Assembly: GCA_903896015.1 (NCBI GenBank)
Contig: CAITWF010000072.1
Location: forward strand, 62,001-126,000
Source of the DNA: an uncultured Opitutia bacterium
GTDB taxonomy: Bacteria > Verrucomicrobiota > Verrucomicrobiia > Opitutales > Opitutaceae
Direction of reading: 5' to 3'
DNA: 64,000 nt
Shown: piece by piece, positions 7,453 through 15,286 of the stretch
How positions within the stretch are numbered: the first letter of the stretch is position 1
Layout of the letters: each line of letters begins with the position of its first letter
Position numbers and translations under genes: made by a program
The notes under the pieces: model-generated
The model's input: only the letters and a program-made list of their open reading frames with translations
Databases searched by the model: none
What the model was told of the DNA's origin: nothing

Positions 7453-10400
7453 TTACTTTGCAGCGATGCCGCGGAGCGCACGCGGGATGCTGTCGTCGAT
7501 CGGGCGATCGGGGCGTTCGCGCAGGCTGGCGAGATATTCGATCACGTCGCGCAGATCGGATTTCGTGAGAATCATTCCGAAAATCTCCGGCATCGCCGAC
7601 GGCGCGCCTTCGCGCTTGGCGATGTCCAATTTTTTGATCTCGTGGAGGTTGTTGTCAGTATCGCGCAGGTTGAGCATGTCGGCGGTCTCGCTCGCGACGG
7701 TGCCGGCGGCGACGCCGCCCGACTTGAGCGTGACGACGACTGTGTCGAAGCCGGGCGCAATCTTGGCGTTGGGCTTGATGACGGACTCGAGGAGATATTC
7801 GCGCGGGTATTTGCTGCCGACGCCCGCGAGATTGGGGCCGGCCTCGCCGCCGCTCTCGCTGCCGACCCGGTGGCAGCGCACGCACGCCATGACGGGCTGC
7901 GTGTTGAAGATGCGTTCGCCGCGCTGGCGGTTGCCGCCCTGCAACGCGACGCGGAATGGTGCGAGCGGATCGGGATCGGCTTTGAGCGCGGCATCGCGAT
8001 CAGCGAGGAGTTTTTTCACGGTGGCGTCACTGCGCGTAGCGGCGGCGGTGATGAGTTCGAGCTGGAGCGCGGGACGCACCTGGCCGGCTGCGAGCTTGGT
8101 GAGTTGCTCGTCGAAAATTTTGTCGGCGGCGGGATCGGCGAGCGTGCCAAGGGTTTTGAGCGCGGTCTTCTGTTCCTCGGCGCTGCCGTTGGCGAGGACA
8201 CCAGCGAGCACGGGGACGGCGTCGGCGGGCGAGAGGCGCGCGGTGATCGGGAGGGAGGCGGCGCGGAGCGTGTAGGATTTCGAGGCGCTTGCGAGTTTCA
8301 CGACCGTGGGCAGGCGCGGGTCCTTCGCGGTGTCGAGCGCGCGGAGGGCGGCGGCGCGCGGGGCGTTGCCGGCGGACTCGGCGGTGACGAGTGCGAACAG
8401 CGCATCGGCGGCACCGGAGAGTTTGAGCGATTGCACGGCGGCGATCGCGGCGGTCTGGACTTCCTCGGGCGCCTTCGGATCAAGGAGGGCGGGCAGGATA
8501 GGCGTGAGGGCGTTGACGGCGACGGTGGCATCGCGCGTTTTGTCCGGCAACGGGCGGTAGATGCCGACGAGCCGGTCGCGCTGCGGCGGCTGGGGCCAGA
8601 GCGCGAGCTGCGCAACGGCCTCGGCGCGGAGGAGCGCGGCGGTATCGGCGCGCGCTGCATAGGCGGCGATCGCGGCGGCGTTCTCCGGTTTGCCGAGGCG
8701 GAAATGAGCGTTGATGACGCGGAGCATCACGTAGTCGTCGGTCGACGGTTTCGTGATGAGCGCAGCGAGCTCGGGCAGGGCCTCGTTGATTGGCGCGTCG
8801 TTGATCGCGATGGCGGCCTCGCGGACGATCATCGGATCGGAGTCTGCAAGGAATTTCTCGGCCTCGACGCTGCCGAGCCGGCGAAACGCGAGCAGCACGC
8901 CGAGGCGCACAGAACGGGATTCGTCGGTGATGGCGGTTGCGAGCGCGGCGACGTTGTTGCCGCCGACCAGGCCCATCACGAGTGCGTGGCGGAGGTATTC
9001 GTCCTTGTCTGCGCTTTCGCGGAGCGCGGCGAGAAGCGCGGGCGCGGCGGAAGCGACCTTGAGTTTGCCGAGCGATTGCGCGGCGAAAAATTTCACGCGG
9101 TTGTTTTCGTCCTTCAAGGCGGCGATTAAGATTTCGGTGCCGGGAATAGATGTGATTTTTTCCCCCTGGGGGGTGCCGACGACCTTGGTGAGGTGCAATT
9201 CTCCGAGAAGTTTGACAGACTGGGCGCGGATCTCGGAATCGCTGTCCCGCGCAAGACTGGCCAGAGTCGTGTGAATGGCGGCGGATTTCAGATGGGAGGC
9301 GGCGAGCTGTCCGAGCCCCCAAACAGCGTGGCGACGAGCGAAAGGATTCGCGTCGGGGTTCGACGCGACGCCGGTGAGCGTGGATAGGGCTTTCTCGCCG
9401 CGCTCCGCGAGCGTGTATTGCGCTTCGAGGCGGATGCGCCAGTCGGTGTGGGCGAGGAGGGCAGCGAGTTCGTCGTTGGATTTTTTCGTGAAATCGCCGC
9501 CGATGATTTTTTCCGTTTCCTTCACGATCGGATCGTTTTCGTGAAGCGGGTCGCTGATGGCGTAGATACGGCCGCGCTTTGATTTCGGCCAGCCTTCGGC
9601 CCAATCAGAATAATAAAGGCGGCCGTCGGGGCCGAATTTTACGTCGGTCGGGAGCGAGTTTTGCAGAAATGGTTTCGCAGTCGCGATGGCGTAGTTGGCG
9701 CCGTCGGGCTTCACGGTGTAGGCGTAGATTCCGCTCTTCGCGATACTGCCCTTGAAGTGGGTGATGAAGATGTTGCCGCGGTAGGACTCGTTGAGGCCGG
9801 TGCCCGGGTAGTAGGCGATGCCGGAGGGGCCGTCCTCGATATTGCAGATCGGGGCGAGCATGAACGCGGCCTGGCCCTCGTGGCGGGGCGTCCACATTTT
9901 TTCGCGGAGCCACGGGCTGTTCTTCTCGAGCGGCGGAAACTGGTAGCCGATGCGCCAGCCGCTGTCGCCGCCCTCGACGACATGGACTAGCCGCTCCTCG
10001 TCGCCTTGATCGCAGTCGTTGTCGCCGGTGAAGAGATCGCCGTTTTCGGTGAAGAGGAGATCCTGTGGGTTGCGGAGGCCGGTGGCGAAGAGCTCAAGCT
10101 GCGTGCCGTCGGGATTGCAGCGGAAGACGCCGCCGCTGTCGGGTGTGTCGGCCACACTGCCGTCGGTGGCGGTCGCGTGCGCGCCGCGATCGCCGATGCT
10201 GAAATAAATTTTTCCGTCGGGCCCGAACGTAAGGCCGTGGAGGTCGTGGCCGGTGAAGTTGAAGCGGACGCCGTAGCCGTGGCTGAGCACGGTGCGTGTC
10301 TCGGCTTTATCGGCGCCGGTGAATTTCCAGAGATTAGGGATGTTGGTGAACCAGACCTCGCCGCGGCGTGCGAGGACGCCGGAGGCGATGCCGTCGAGCG

Positions 10401-10941
10401 GTGTGTTGAAGCCCTCGGCGTAGACGGTGGATTTGTCGGCGACGCCGGCGTGCTTTGTGTCTTCGAGGAGTCGGAGACGTTCGCTTTCGATCGAGAGCTC
10501 CTTGAGGCCGGCGACGCCGAAGTTGCGCTTCACGTTGGCGAGCCACTCTTCGTTGGTGCGCGTGGCGAGTTCGGACTCGAGCGTCCACATGTAGTCGCGG
10601 ATATCGAGTGTGCTGGTGCGGTAGCGGTAGGTCTCGGAGACGAAGAGCCGGCCGTGCTCGTCGAACGCGATCGCGACGGGATTGGCGAGCATCGGCTCGG
10701 CGGCCCAGAGTTTCGCGACGAGACCGTGCGGGAGCTGCATGCGCTTGAGGGCCTGCGTGGCTTCACTGGAGGCGGCGTTGATCTCGGCGGCGGCGTGGCG
10801 GGTGCCGAGATCCTTGAGTTTGCCGGTACGCTTGGTGGTGTCGTCGTCGCGCTCGTCTTCTTGGGCGAAAACGGCGGCGCGGAGGCTAAGTAGGGCGACC
10901 GCGACGAGCGCGGCCACGCGGGGGAGTCGGGGGTGACGCAT
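7453..10941 (-). CDS. very large PVC-type haem-binding protein with propeller and HEAT repeats
   Basis: 1162 residues, ATG 10941, signal peptide 1-26 (VALLSLRAAVFAQ). Residues 60-480 form a membrane-bound-dehydrogenase-type propeller: AEPMLANPVAIAFDEHG, GLTFGPDGKIYFSIGDRG, NEDGPSG-like and FGPDGRLYYSDWAEG segments. Residues 500-990 are HEAT repeats (ALLAHTDWRIRLEAQYTLAERG and similar units). A cytochrome c domain follows with CVRCH at 1020-1024. A region with KSGGVAAGTVASETADMLNL, typical of the C-terminal haem-binding domain of these proteins, completes it. Presumed periplasmic redox enzyme of unknown substrate. It stands alone; the next gene downstream on the strand is the CusR-like regulator. 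Confidence 0.9.
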   Translation of the reverse strand: MRHPRLPRVAALVAVALLSLRAAVFAQEDERDDDTTKRTGKLKDLGTRHAAAEINAASSEATQALKRMQLPHGLVAKLWAAEPMLANPVAIAFDEHGRLFVSETYRYRTSTLDIRDYMWTLESELATRTNEEWLANVKRNFGVAGLKELSIESERLRLLEDTKHAGVADKSTVYAEGFNTPLDGIASGVLARRGEVWFTNIPNLWKFTGADKAETRTVLSHGYGVRFNFTGHDLHGLTFGPDGKIYFSIGDRGAHATATDGSVADTPDSGGVFRCNPDGTQLELFATGLRNPQDLLFTENGDLFTGDNDCDQGDEERLVHVVEGGDSGWRIGYQFPPLEKNSPWLREKMWTPRHEGQAAFMLAPICNIEDGPSGIAYYPGTGLNESYRGNIFITHFKGSIAKSGIYAYTVKPDGANYAIATAKPFLQNSLPTDVKFGPDGRLYYSDWAEGWPKSKRGRIYAISDPLHENDPIVKETEKIIGGDFTKKSNDELAALLAHTDWRIRLEAQYTLAERGEKALSTLTGVASNPDANPFARRHAVWGLGQLAASHLKSAAIHTTLASLARDSDSEIRAQSVKLLGELHLTKVVGTPQGEKITSIPGTEILIAALKDENNRVKFFAAQSLGKLKVASAAPALLAALRESADKDEYLRHALVMGLVGGNNVAALATAITDESRSVRLGVLLAFRRLGSVEAEKFLADSDPMIVREAAIAINDAPINEALPELAALITKPSTDDYVMLRVINAHFRLGKPENAAAIAAYAARADTAALLRAEAVAQLALWPQPPQRDRLVGIYRPLPDKTRDATVAVNALTPILPALLDPKAPEEVQTAAIAAVQSLKLSGAADALFALVTAESAGNAPRAAALRALDTAKDPRLPTVVKLASASKSYTLRAASLPITARLSPADAVPVLAGVLANGSAEEQKTALKTLGTLADPAADKIFDEQLTKLAAGQVRPALQLELITAAATRSDATVKKLLADRDAALKADPDPLAPFRVALQGGNRQRGERIFNTQPVMACVRCHRVGSESGGEAGPNLAGVGSKYPREYLLESVIKPNAKIAPGFDTVVVTLKSGGVAAGTVASETADMLNLRDTDNNLHEIKKLDIAKREGAPSAMPEIFGMILTKSDLRDVIEYLASLRERPDRPIDDSIPRALRGIAAK

Positions 10942-10973
10942 GGGGAAGGCGAGACGCTATGGCGGGTCGGACG

Positions 10974-11002
10974 TTACGCAAGGCGGTAGCCGGTCTGCGT
11001 CA
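10974..11002. promoter_or_regulatory. split copy of the shared 18-bp palindrome
   Basis: Half-site TTACGCAA at 10974-10981 and half-site CTGCGTCA at 10995-11002, separated by 13 bases. Compared with the compact sites at 24462, 29358 and 33801 (2-base gap between halves), the gap here is 11 bases longer, about one helical turn. It sits in the divergent promoter region between the 10941 gene (minus) and the 11002/11053 gene (plus). The right half runs into the first possible ATG of the plus-strand gene, which favours the later start. Functional status is inference. Confidence 0.4.
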
Positions 11003-12381
11003 TGCGCACTGCGCGCTTTCCTTTTTCGCCACGCGCGACCACCGTCGCCGCGATGCTTTCCGCAGGTGAAACCGCTCCGACCGCGCCGAACCCCGGCGCG
11101 TTGCGCTGGGACTGCGTGCGCGGCATGCCGAGATTTTTCCGGGTCGCGCCCGACGAAACCGGTCACTGGTGGCTCGCCGACGCGGAGGATCGGGCGTTTT
11201 TCTGCAAGGCCGTGCACGGCGTGCGGGCGGGAACCGCGGGCGCCGGTGAAGTCGCTTACGGACCTGACGCGGCGAGTGTCGTAGTCGAAACGGCGGCGTC
11301 GCGCATGCGCCGCTGGGGTTTTAACGTGGCAGGCGTGGGCGGCGACGATAGCGCGCGGGCGGACGGGCTGGCGTTTTTCGCGAATGCAGATTTTTGCCGG
11401 GCGGCCGCGACAATCGTCGCACCGGGGGCGCGGCTGCCAGATGTGTTTGCGCCTGACTGGCCGCGGCTCGTGGCGGAGCACGCACTCACCGTGTGCGCGC
11501 CGCTCGCGCTAGAGCGTGCGCTGATCGGTTGGATTCCGGATGCGGAGCTCGCGTGGGCGCAGCCGGATGTTTCGATCCCGTTGAAGGCCGGCTCGGAAGC
11601 GTTGCATGACGGGGACGCTAGGCGCGTGCGTCCGACGCTGCTGCAACTCTGCCTGAGCCTTGAGCCGAGCTTCGCGGCGTATCACGCGGCGTGGGAATTT
11701 GTGCTCGCACTGCACGGCGGAAAACTCCCTGCGCTCGCGCGCGCGTGGGGCACGCCGCTCGTAAACAAAGAGGTCGTCCGCGAACTCACCCGCACCGAGA
11801 CCGGCCTCGCGACGCGCGGCTACCTGCGCGACCAGACGCGGTGGACGCGCGAATTCGCGCGGCGCTATTTCACGAGCACAGCGGCCGCGATTCGCGCGGC
11901 CGATCCGAATCATCTCGTGTTGGGCGCGCGGAGCGTAGGTCCGACGGGCGAAGCGGTGCGGGCCGAGGGTGTTTATCCAGCGATCGATGTGCCGCTGGTG
12001 AACTGGGATGAGTTGCCGGTGTCGGCGACAGGCGGGCCGGTGCTGGCGGAGGATGTTTGCTGGACCGACGAGAAATTTACCCGGCCCGCGTCGGCGGCGG
12101 GACTTGCGCAGGCGCTGCGGCGCGTTACGACGATCGAGCGCATGGTGCGCCGCGCGCGCGCCGGGCTGGAGCGCGTGGCTCGACACCCGGCGGTGGTCGG
12201 CTATGCATGGCGGCAGTGGTGGGACGAACCCGGCGAGCAGCCGCCGTTTGCCCGCGGACTCGTGCACCGCAACGGCGCCGAGGCGCGCGAGCATACGGAA
12301 TTGCTGGCCGAGTTCAATGCCCGCGCCGAGCTTCTCCGTTGCGGAGCCCGCCCAGTGTCCGCTGCCATCCTCTCCCCATGA
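11002..12381 (+). CDS. glycoside-hydrolase-like TIM-barrel protein (beta-agarase/GH50-like relative)
   Basis: 459 residues from ATG 11002; ATG 11053 (MLSAGETAP) is an equally good start and avoids the operator half-site. No clear signal peptide. Segments resemble agarase-like clan GH-A enzymes: RVAPDETGHWWLADAEDRAFF (compare WLVDPDGHLFF), RRWGFNVAGVG, GWIPDAELAW, YFTSTAAAIRAADPNHLVLGAR, PVLAEDVCW and VVGYAWRQWWDEP. In this family the acid/base Glu usually follows Asn (DNE); here it reads DAE, so the Asn is lost, while a Glu candidate for the nucleophile persists in LAEDVCW. It could be an active relative with altered chemistry or a degenerate enzyme. Overlaps the next gene by 4 bases. Confidence 0.65.
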   Translation: MRTARFPFSPRATTVAAMLSAGETAPTAPNPGALRWDCVRGMPRFFRVAPDETGHWWLADAEDRAFFCKAVHGVRAGTAGAGEVAYGPDAASVVVETAASRMRRWGFNVAGVGGDDSARADGLAFFANADFCRAAATIVAPGARLPDVFAPDWPRLVAEHALTVCAPLALERALIGWIPDAELAWAQPDVSIPLKAGSEALHDGDARRVRPTLLQLCLSLEPSFAAYHAAWEFVLALHGGKLPALARAWGTPLVNKEVVRELTRTETGLATRGYLRDQTRWTREFARRYFTSTAAAIRAADPNHLVLGARSVGPTGEAVRAEGVYPAIDVPLVNWDELPVSATGGPVLAEDVCWTDEKFTRPASAAGLAQALRRVTTIERMVRRARAGLERVARHPAVVGYAWRQWWDEPGEQPPFARGLVHRNGAEAREHTELLAEFNARAELLRCGARPVSAAILSP

Positions 12382-12863
12382 AATCTCCCCGTCCGCTCCG
12401 TTTTCTCGCCGCAAGCCTCTCGCTCGTTTTCGCCGCCGGCTGCTCGCACATCGAAGTCATCCCCGAGACTGATCCGCATCGCGTGGTGAACGGCACGGTG
12501 GAGGTGCGCACCGAGATGCCGCTGCCTGCCGACGCGGTCGTGGTCATCCGCGTGATCGATCCTGCGGGCACGGAGCAAGCGCGCGTGGCCGCGAGCAAGG
12601 ATCTGCCGCTCGGCGATCGCGCGAAGGTGGCGGCGGTGCCGGAGGTCCTCGCGGAGAAAACAATCGCGGGGGTGAAGGGCAACTCGGTGCCGTTTCGCAT
12701 CGAGTTCACGGCGGACGACGAGCTCATGCGGCATGGGCTCAACCTCGACGCGCGCATTTCGTTCGCGGACAAAGTCCGCTTTCGCACGGCCGTCGCGCAC
12801 GCGCTCACCCTGGGCAACGTCGACGCCCCGCACGCCGTGCTCGTCGAGCTAGCGTCGCGCTGA
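12378..12863 (+). CDS. YbaY-like lipoprotein
   Basis: 161 residues. The ATG at 12378 overlaps the previous stop (ATGA), so it is translationally coupled to the glycoside-hydrolase-like gene. A lipoprotein signal is present, FAAGC with Cys near residue 24. The body matches the YbaY/YscW-type fold as I know it: VNGTVEVRTEMPLPADAVVVIRV near the start, then IAGVKGNSVPFRIEF and LNLDARISFADKVRFRT. Family members sit in the outer membrane or periplasm and have no established enzymatic role. Possible alternative: a chaperone-like partner of the upstream protein, which is inference from coupling only. Confidence 0.75.
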   Translation: MKSPRPLRFLAASLSLVFAAGCSHIEVIPETDPHRVVNGTVEVRTEMPLPADAVVVIRVIDPAGTEQARVAASKDLPLGDRAKVAAVPEVLAEKTIAGVKGNSVPFRIEFTADDELMRHGLNLDARISFADKVRFRTAVAHALTLGNVDAPHAVLVELASR

Positions 12864-12915
12864 GGCGCGACACGCCGCGGGCGGTGATCGAAGAGCAAAA
12901 CGATAAATTTTTCCC

Positions 12916-13902
12916 ATGACTGAGCGTTCCGAAAAACTAAGCATCTGGTGCAACGCGAAATTTTCCGACGCCGTGATGCGGCGGCTGGCCGACGGCACGG
13001 GCGATCACCGCGTGCTTTACGCGTCGAACGCGTCGACCTCGGTGCTCGCCGCCGGCGGCGCCGATCCGCTGCTCGCGCAGGTCGACGTGGCGTTTGGCCA
13101 ACCCGACGCGAAGCAGTGCATGGCGCTGCCGAAGTTGCGTTGGGTTGAGGTCACGACCGCAGGCTACACGCGCTACGACACGCCGGAGTTTCAGGAAGCG
13201 TTTCGCGCGCGCGGGGCAGCTTTCTCGAACGTGTCCACCGTGTTCGCCGATCCGTGCGCGCAGCATGTGCTGGCGATGATGCTCGCGCTCGGCCGGCAGC
13301 TCCTCCCGTCGTATCGCGACCAGTTGAACGATCATTCGTGGCACTACGAGAAGCGGCGCTACGACTCGCGGCTGCTCAACGGCCAGACCGTGCTGCTGCT
13401 CGGCTTCGGCGCGATCGGGCGGCGGCTGGTGGAGCTGCTCGCGCCGTATCAAATGAACCTGATCGCCGTGCGCCGGCAGACGCGCAGCGAGCGCGGCGTG
13501 CGAATCATTCCCGAGGAAAACGTCAGCAGCGCACTCGTGGCGGCCGATCATGTCGTCAATATCCTCCCGGAAAACGCGAGCACGCGAAACTACGTCAACG
13601 CCCGCCGGCTCGCCTGCATGAAGCCTGGCGCACGTTTCTACAATGTCGGCCGCGGCACGACGGTCGATCAGGCGGCGGTGCTTGAGGCGTTGCGCTCGGG
13701 CCGGCTCGGCGCGGCCTATCTCGACGTGTTTGATCCGGAGCCGCTGCCCCCGGAGCATCCGCTGTGGACCGCGCCGAATTGTTTCATCACGCCGCACACC
13801 GCCGGTGGTCACCATGATCAGGACGAGCGCATCGTGGAGCATTTCCTGCAAAACCTGGCAGCCTTTCAGCGCGGCGAGCCGTTGGTGGATCGCGTGGTGT
13901 AA
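12916..13902 (+). CDS. D-2-hydroxyacid dehydrogenase (NAD-dependent)
   Basis: 328 residues, ATG 12916. Cytoplasmic two-domain dehydrogenase. The NAD-binding domain is marked by VLLLGFGAIGRRLVELL (GxGxxG). Catalytic residues fit the family: Arg in YNVGRGTTVDQ, Glu in DVFDPEPLPPEHPLW and His in ITPHTAGGHHDQDE. The N-terminal substrate domain carries LPKLRWVEVTTAGYTRYD, which resembles glyoxylate/hydroxypyruvate-reductase-like members. Typical role: reversible reduction of a 2-keto acid to the D-hydroxy acid. The exact substrate is not evident. No operon partner, since the next gene begins a separate unit. Confidence 0.9.
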   Translation: MTERSEKLSIWCNAKFSDAVMRRLADGTGDHRVLYASNASTSVLAAGGADPLLAQVDVAFGQPDAKQCMALPKLRWVEVTTAGYTRYDTPEFQEAFRARGAAFSNVSTVFADPCAQHVLAMMLALGRQLLPSYRDQLNDHSWHYEKRRYDSRLLNGQTVLLLGFGAIGRRLVELLAPYQMNLIAVRRQTRSERGVRIIPEENVSSALVAADHVVNILPENASTRNYVNARRLACMKPGARFYNVGRGTTVDQAAVLEALRSGRLGAAYLDVFDPEPLPPEHPLWTAPNCFITPHTAGGHHDQDERIVEHFLQNLAAFQRGEPLVDRVV

Positions 13903-14055
13903 GGGTAAGTGGGCATCGCTCCCACTCGCCGCTTGAAAAAAAATCGCCGTCCGGGAATATGCCGCGGCCTAGTTGCTCTCACTCCCGACATCAGCAATGT
14001 GGGCCAGTTGCCCGCGCCTGACATCGTCCAACCCAAAAAACATACCGCTATCGTC

Positions 14056-14346
14056 ATGAATAAATCCACGCGTCTCCTCATCACTTCCGCCGCCATCGCC
14101 GGTCTCTACGCCGGTTCGCTCGCGAGCAAAGCCTTCGCGCAAGCCGACAGCAAAGCGGGCACGGAAGAAAAAGCCAAAGCCGACAAGGGTAAACACGACT
14201 GCAAGGGCAAGAACACCTGCAAGGGTGAGGGTGGCTGCGGCGCCGGCGACAACGGCTGCAAGGGTAAGAACTCCTGCAAGGGCAAGGGTGGCTGCAGCAC
14301 CGCGATGAAGGACGACAAGAAGGCCGACACGAAGAAATCGGGCTGA
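14056..14346 (+). CDS. bufferin-type (BufA2-like) secreted metallophore precursor, Cys/Lys/Gly-rich
   Basis: 96 residues. ATG 14056 gives a clean Sec signal peptide, MNKSTRLLITSAAIAGLYAG followed by SLASKAFA, with cleavage expected near residue 28-30. The mature part is hydrophilic and holds six Cys at 49, 55, 61, 68, 74 and 80. Two copies of C-K-G-K-N-(T/S)-C-K-G-(E/K)-G-G-C are joined by GAGDNG. It is followed by DUF692, DUF2063 and DoxX-like genes, the known bufferin gene order. Family knowledge: in bufferins the DUF692 enzyme modifies Cys residues, and the periplasmic peptide binds copper. I place it nearest BufA2-type precursors from memory. No Shine-Dalgarno sequence is evident. An intrinsic terminator follows immediately. 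Confidence 0.85.
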   Translation: MNKSTRLLITSAAIAGLYAGSLASKAFAQADSKAGTEEKAKADKGKHDCKGKNTCKGEGGCGAGDNGCKGKNSCKGKGGCSTAMKDDKKADTKKSG

Positions 14347-14360
14347 TTATTTCTTACACC

Positions 14361-14394
14361 ACGCGGCCGGCGTCTAACGCCGGCCGCGTTTTTT
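14361..14394 (+). terminator. intrinsic terminator/attenuator between precursor and maturase genes
   Basis: Perfect 12-bp GC-rich stem ACGCGGCCGGCG (14361-14372) with CGCCGGCCGCGT (14378-14389), 5-base loop TCTAA, and a run of six T at 14389-14394. It begins 14 bases after the precursor stop and ends 16 bases before the DUF692 ATG. It should end most transcripts after the precursor and let a minority read into the enzyme genes, giving excess precursor over enzyme. Confidence 0.9.
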
Positions 14395-14410
14395 GTTTGG
14401 GAGGAAAAAT

Positions 14411-15286
14411 ATGCCGGCGAACCGTTTCAACGCCTTCACTGACTACGGCATAGGCCTCGGCCTGCGCGTCCCGCACTACGCGCACATCCTCGAAAAAAAG
14501 CCGACGTGCGACTGGTTCGAGATCATCTCGGAAAATTTCATGGTCGACGGTGGCCGGCCGCTCCACGTGCTCGATCAAATTCTTGAGCAATATCGCGTCG
14601 TGCAGCACGGCGTCTCGATGTATTTCGGCTCGGCCGACAAACCTGACCGCACACACTTGCGGAAATTGAAGTCGCTCGTGAAGCGCACGAAGACGCCGTG
14701 GCTGAGCGACCACTTGTGCTGGGGCTCGGTCGACGGCACCTACACGCACGACTTGCTGCCGATGCCCTATACGTTTGCGGCGGCGAAGCGCACTGCGGAA
14801 AAAATCCGCTACGTCCGCGACTTCCTCGAGGTGCCGATCTGCGTGGAGAACGTGTCGAGCTACGCCGAGTTTCACCAGAGCGAGATGACCGAGTGGGAAT
14901 TCCTGAGCGAGGTCGTCGAGCGCGCCGACTGCGGAATCCTCCTCGACGTAAACAACATCTACGTCTCCTCGAAGAACCATGAGTTTAACCCCTACGACTA
15001 CCTGAACGGGGTGCCGCACGATCGTGTCGGCCAGATCCACGTCGCGGGCCACACGAAATTTGAGAAATACATCCTCGATACGCACGATCATCCTGTGCTC
15101 GATCCGGTCTGGAAGCTCTACGCGCACGCCATCCAGAAGGCGGGCGTGACGGCGACGCTGCTCGAGTGGGACGACAAGATTCCGTCGTTCGACGAAGTCC
15201 ACGACGAGGCGATGAAAGCCAACCGGTTTATCGCCGGAGCACGCGAAGCTCAGTCGCCGAAGAAACGCGCGGTCGCGAAAGCATGA
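14411..15286 (+). CDS. bufB: DUF692 multinuclear non-haem iron oxidase (MNIO), bufferin maturase
   Basis: 291 residues. The ATG at 14411 is preceded by a strong ribosome site GGGAGGA (14399-14405, 5-base spacing); the upstream TTG at 14393 lies in the terminator tail and is rejected. The TIM-barrel DUF692 pattern is clear: GIGLGLRVPHY, WFEIISENFM, QHGVSMYFGS, WLSDHLCWG, VCVENVSSY-like, LLDVNNIYVSSKNHEFNP, QIHVAGHTK, DTHDHPV and LLEWDD. These hold the His, Asp and Glu iron ligands of the family. Expected role: oxidative modification of precursor Cys residues in the cytoplasm before export. Its stop overlaps the next start by 4 bases. Confidence 0.93.
   Translation: MPANRFNAFTDYGIGLGLRVPHYAHILEKKPTCDWFEIISENFMVDGGRPLHVLDQILEQYRVVQHGVSMYFGSADKPDRTHLRKLKSLVKRTKTPWLSDHLCWGSVDGTYTHDLLPMPYTFAAAKRTAEKIRYVRDFLEVPICVENVSSYAEFHQSEMTEWEFLSEVVERADCGILLDVNNIYVSSKNHEFNPYDYLNGVPHDRVGQIHVAGHTKFEKYILDTHDHPVLDPVWKLYAHAIQKAGVTATLLEWDDKIPSFDEVHDEAMKANRFIAGAREAQSPKKRAVAKA

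Noticed and set aside
7366-9129. A 587-codon plus-strand frame opposite the large HEAT-cytochrome gene
   Set aside because: Shadow composition; the minus strand carries the haem site and HEAT repeats in this interval.
13908-13926. Hairpin AGTGGG/CCCACT after the hydroxyacid dehydrogenase gene
   Set aside because: Only 6 base pairs, a 7-base loop and no T-run on the transcribed strand, so not counted as an intrinsic terminator.
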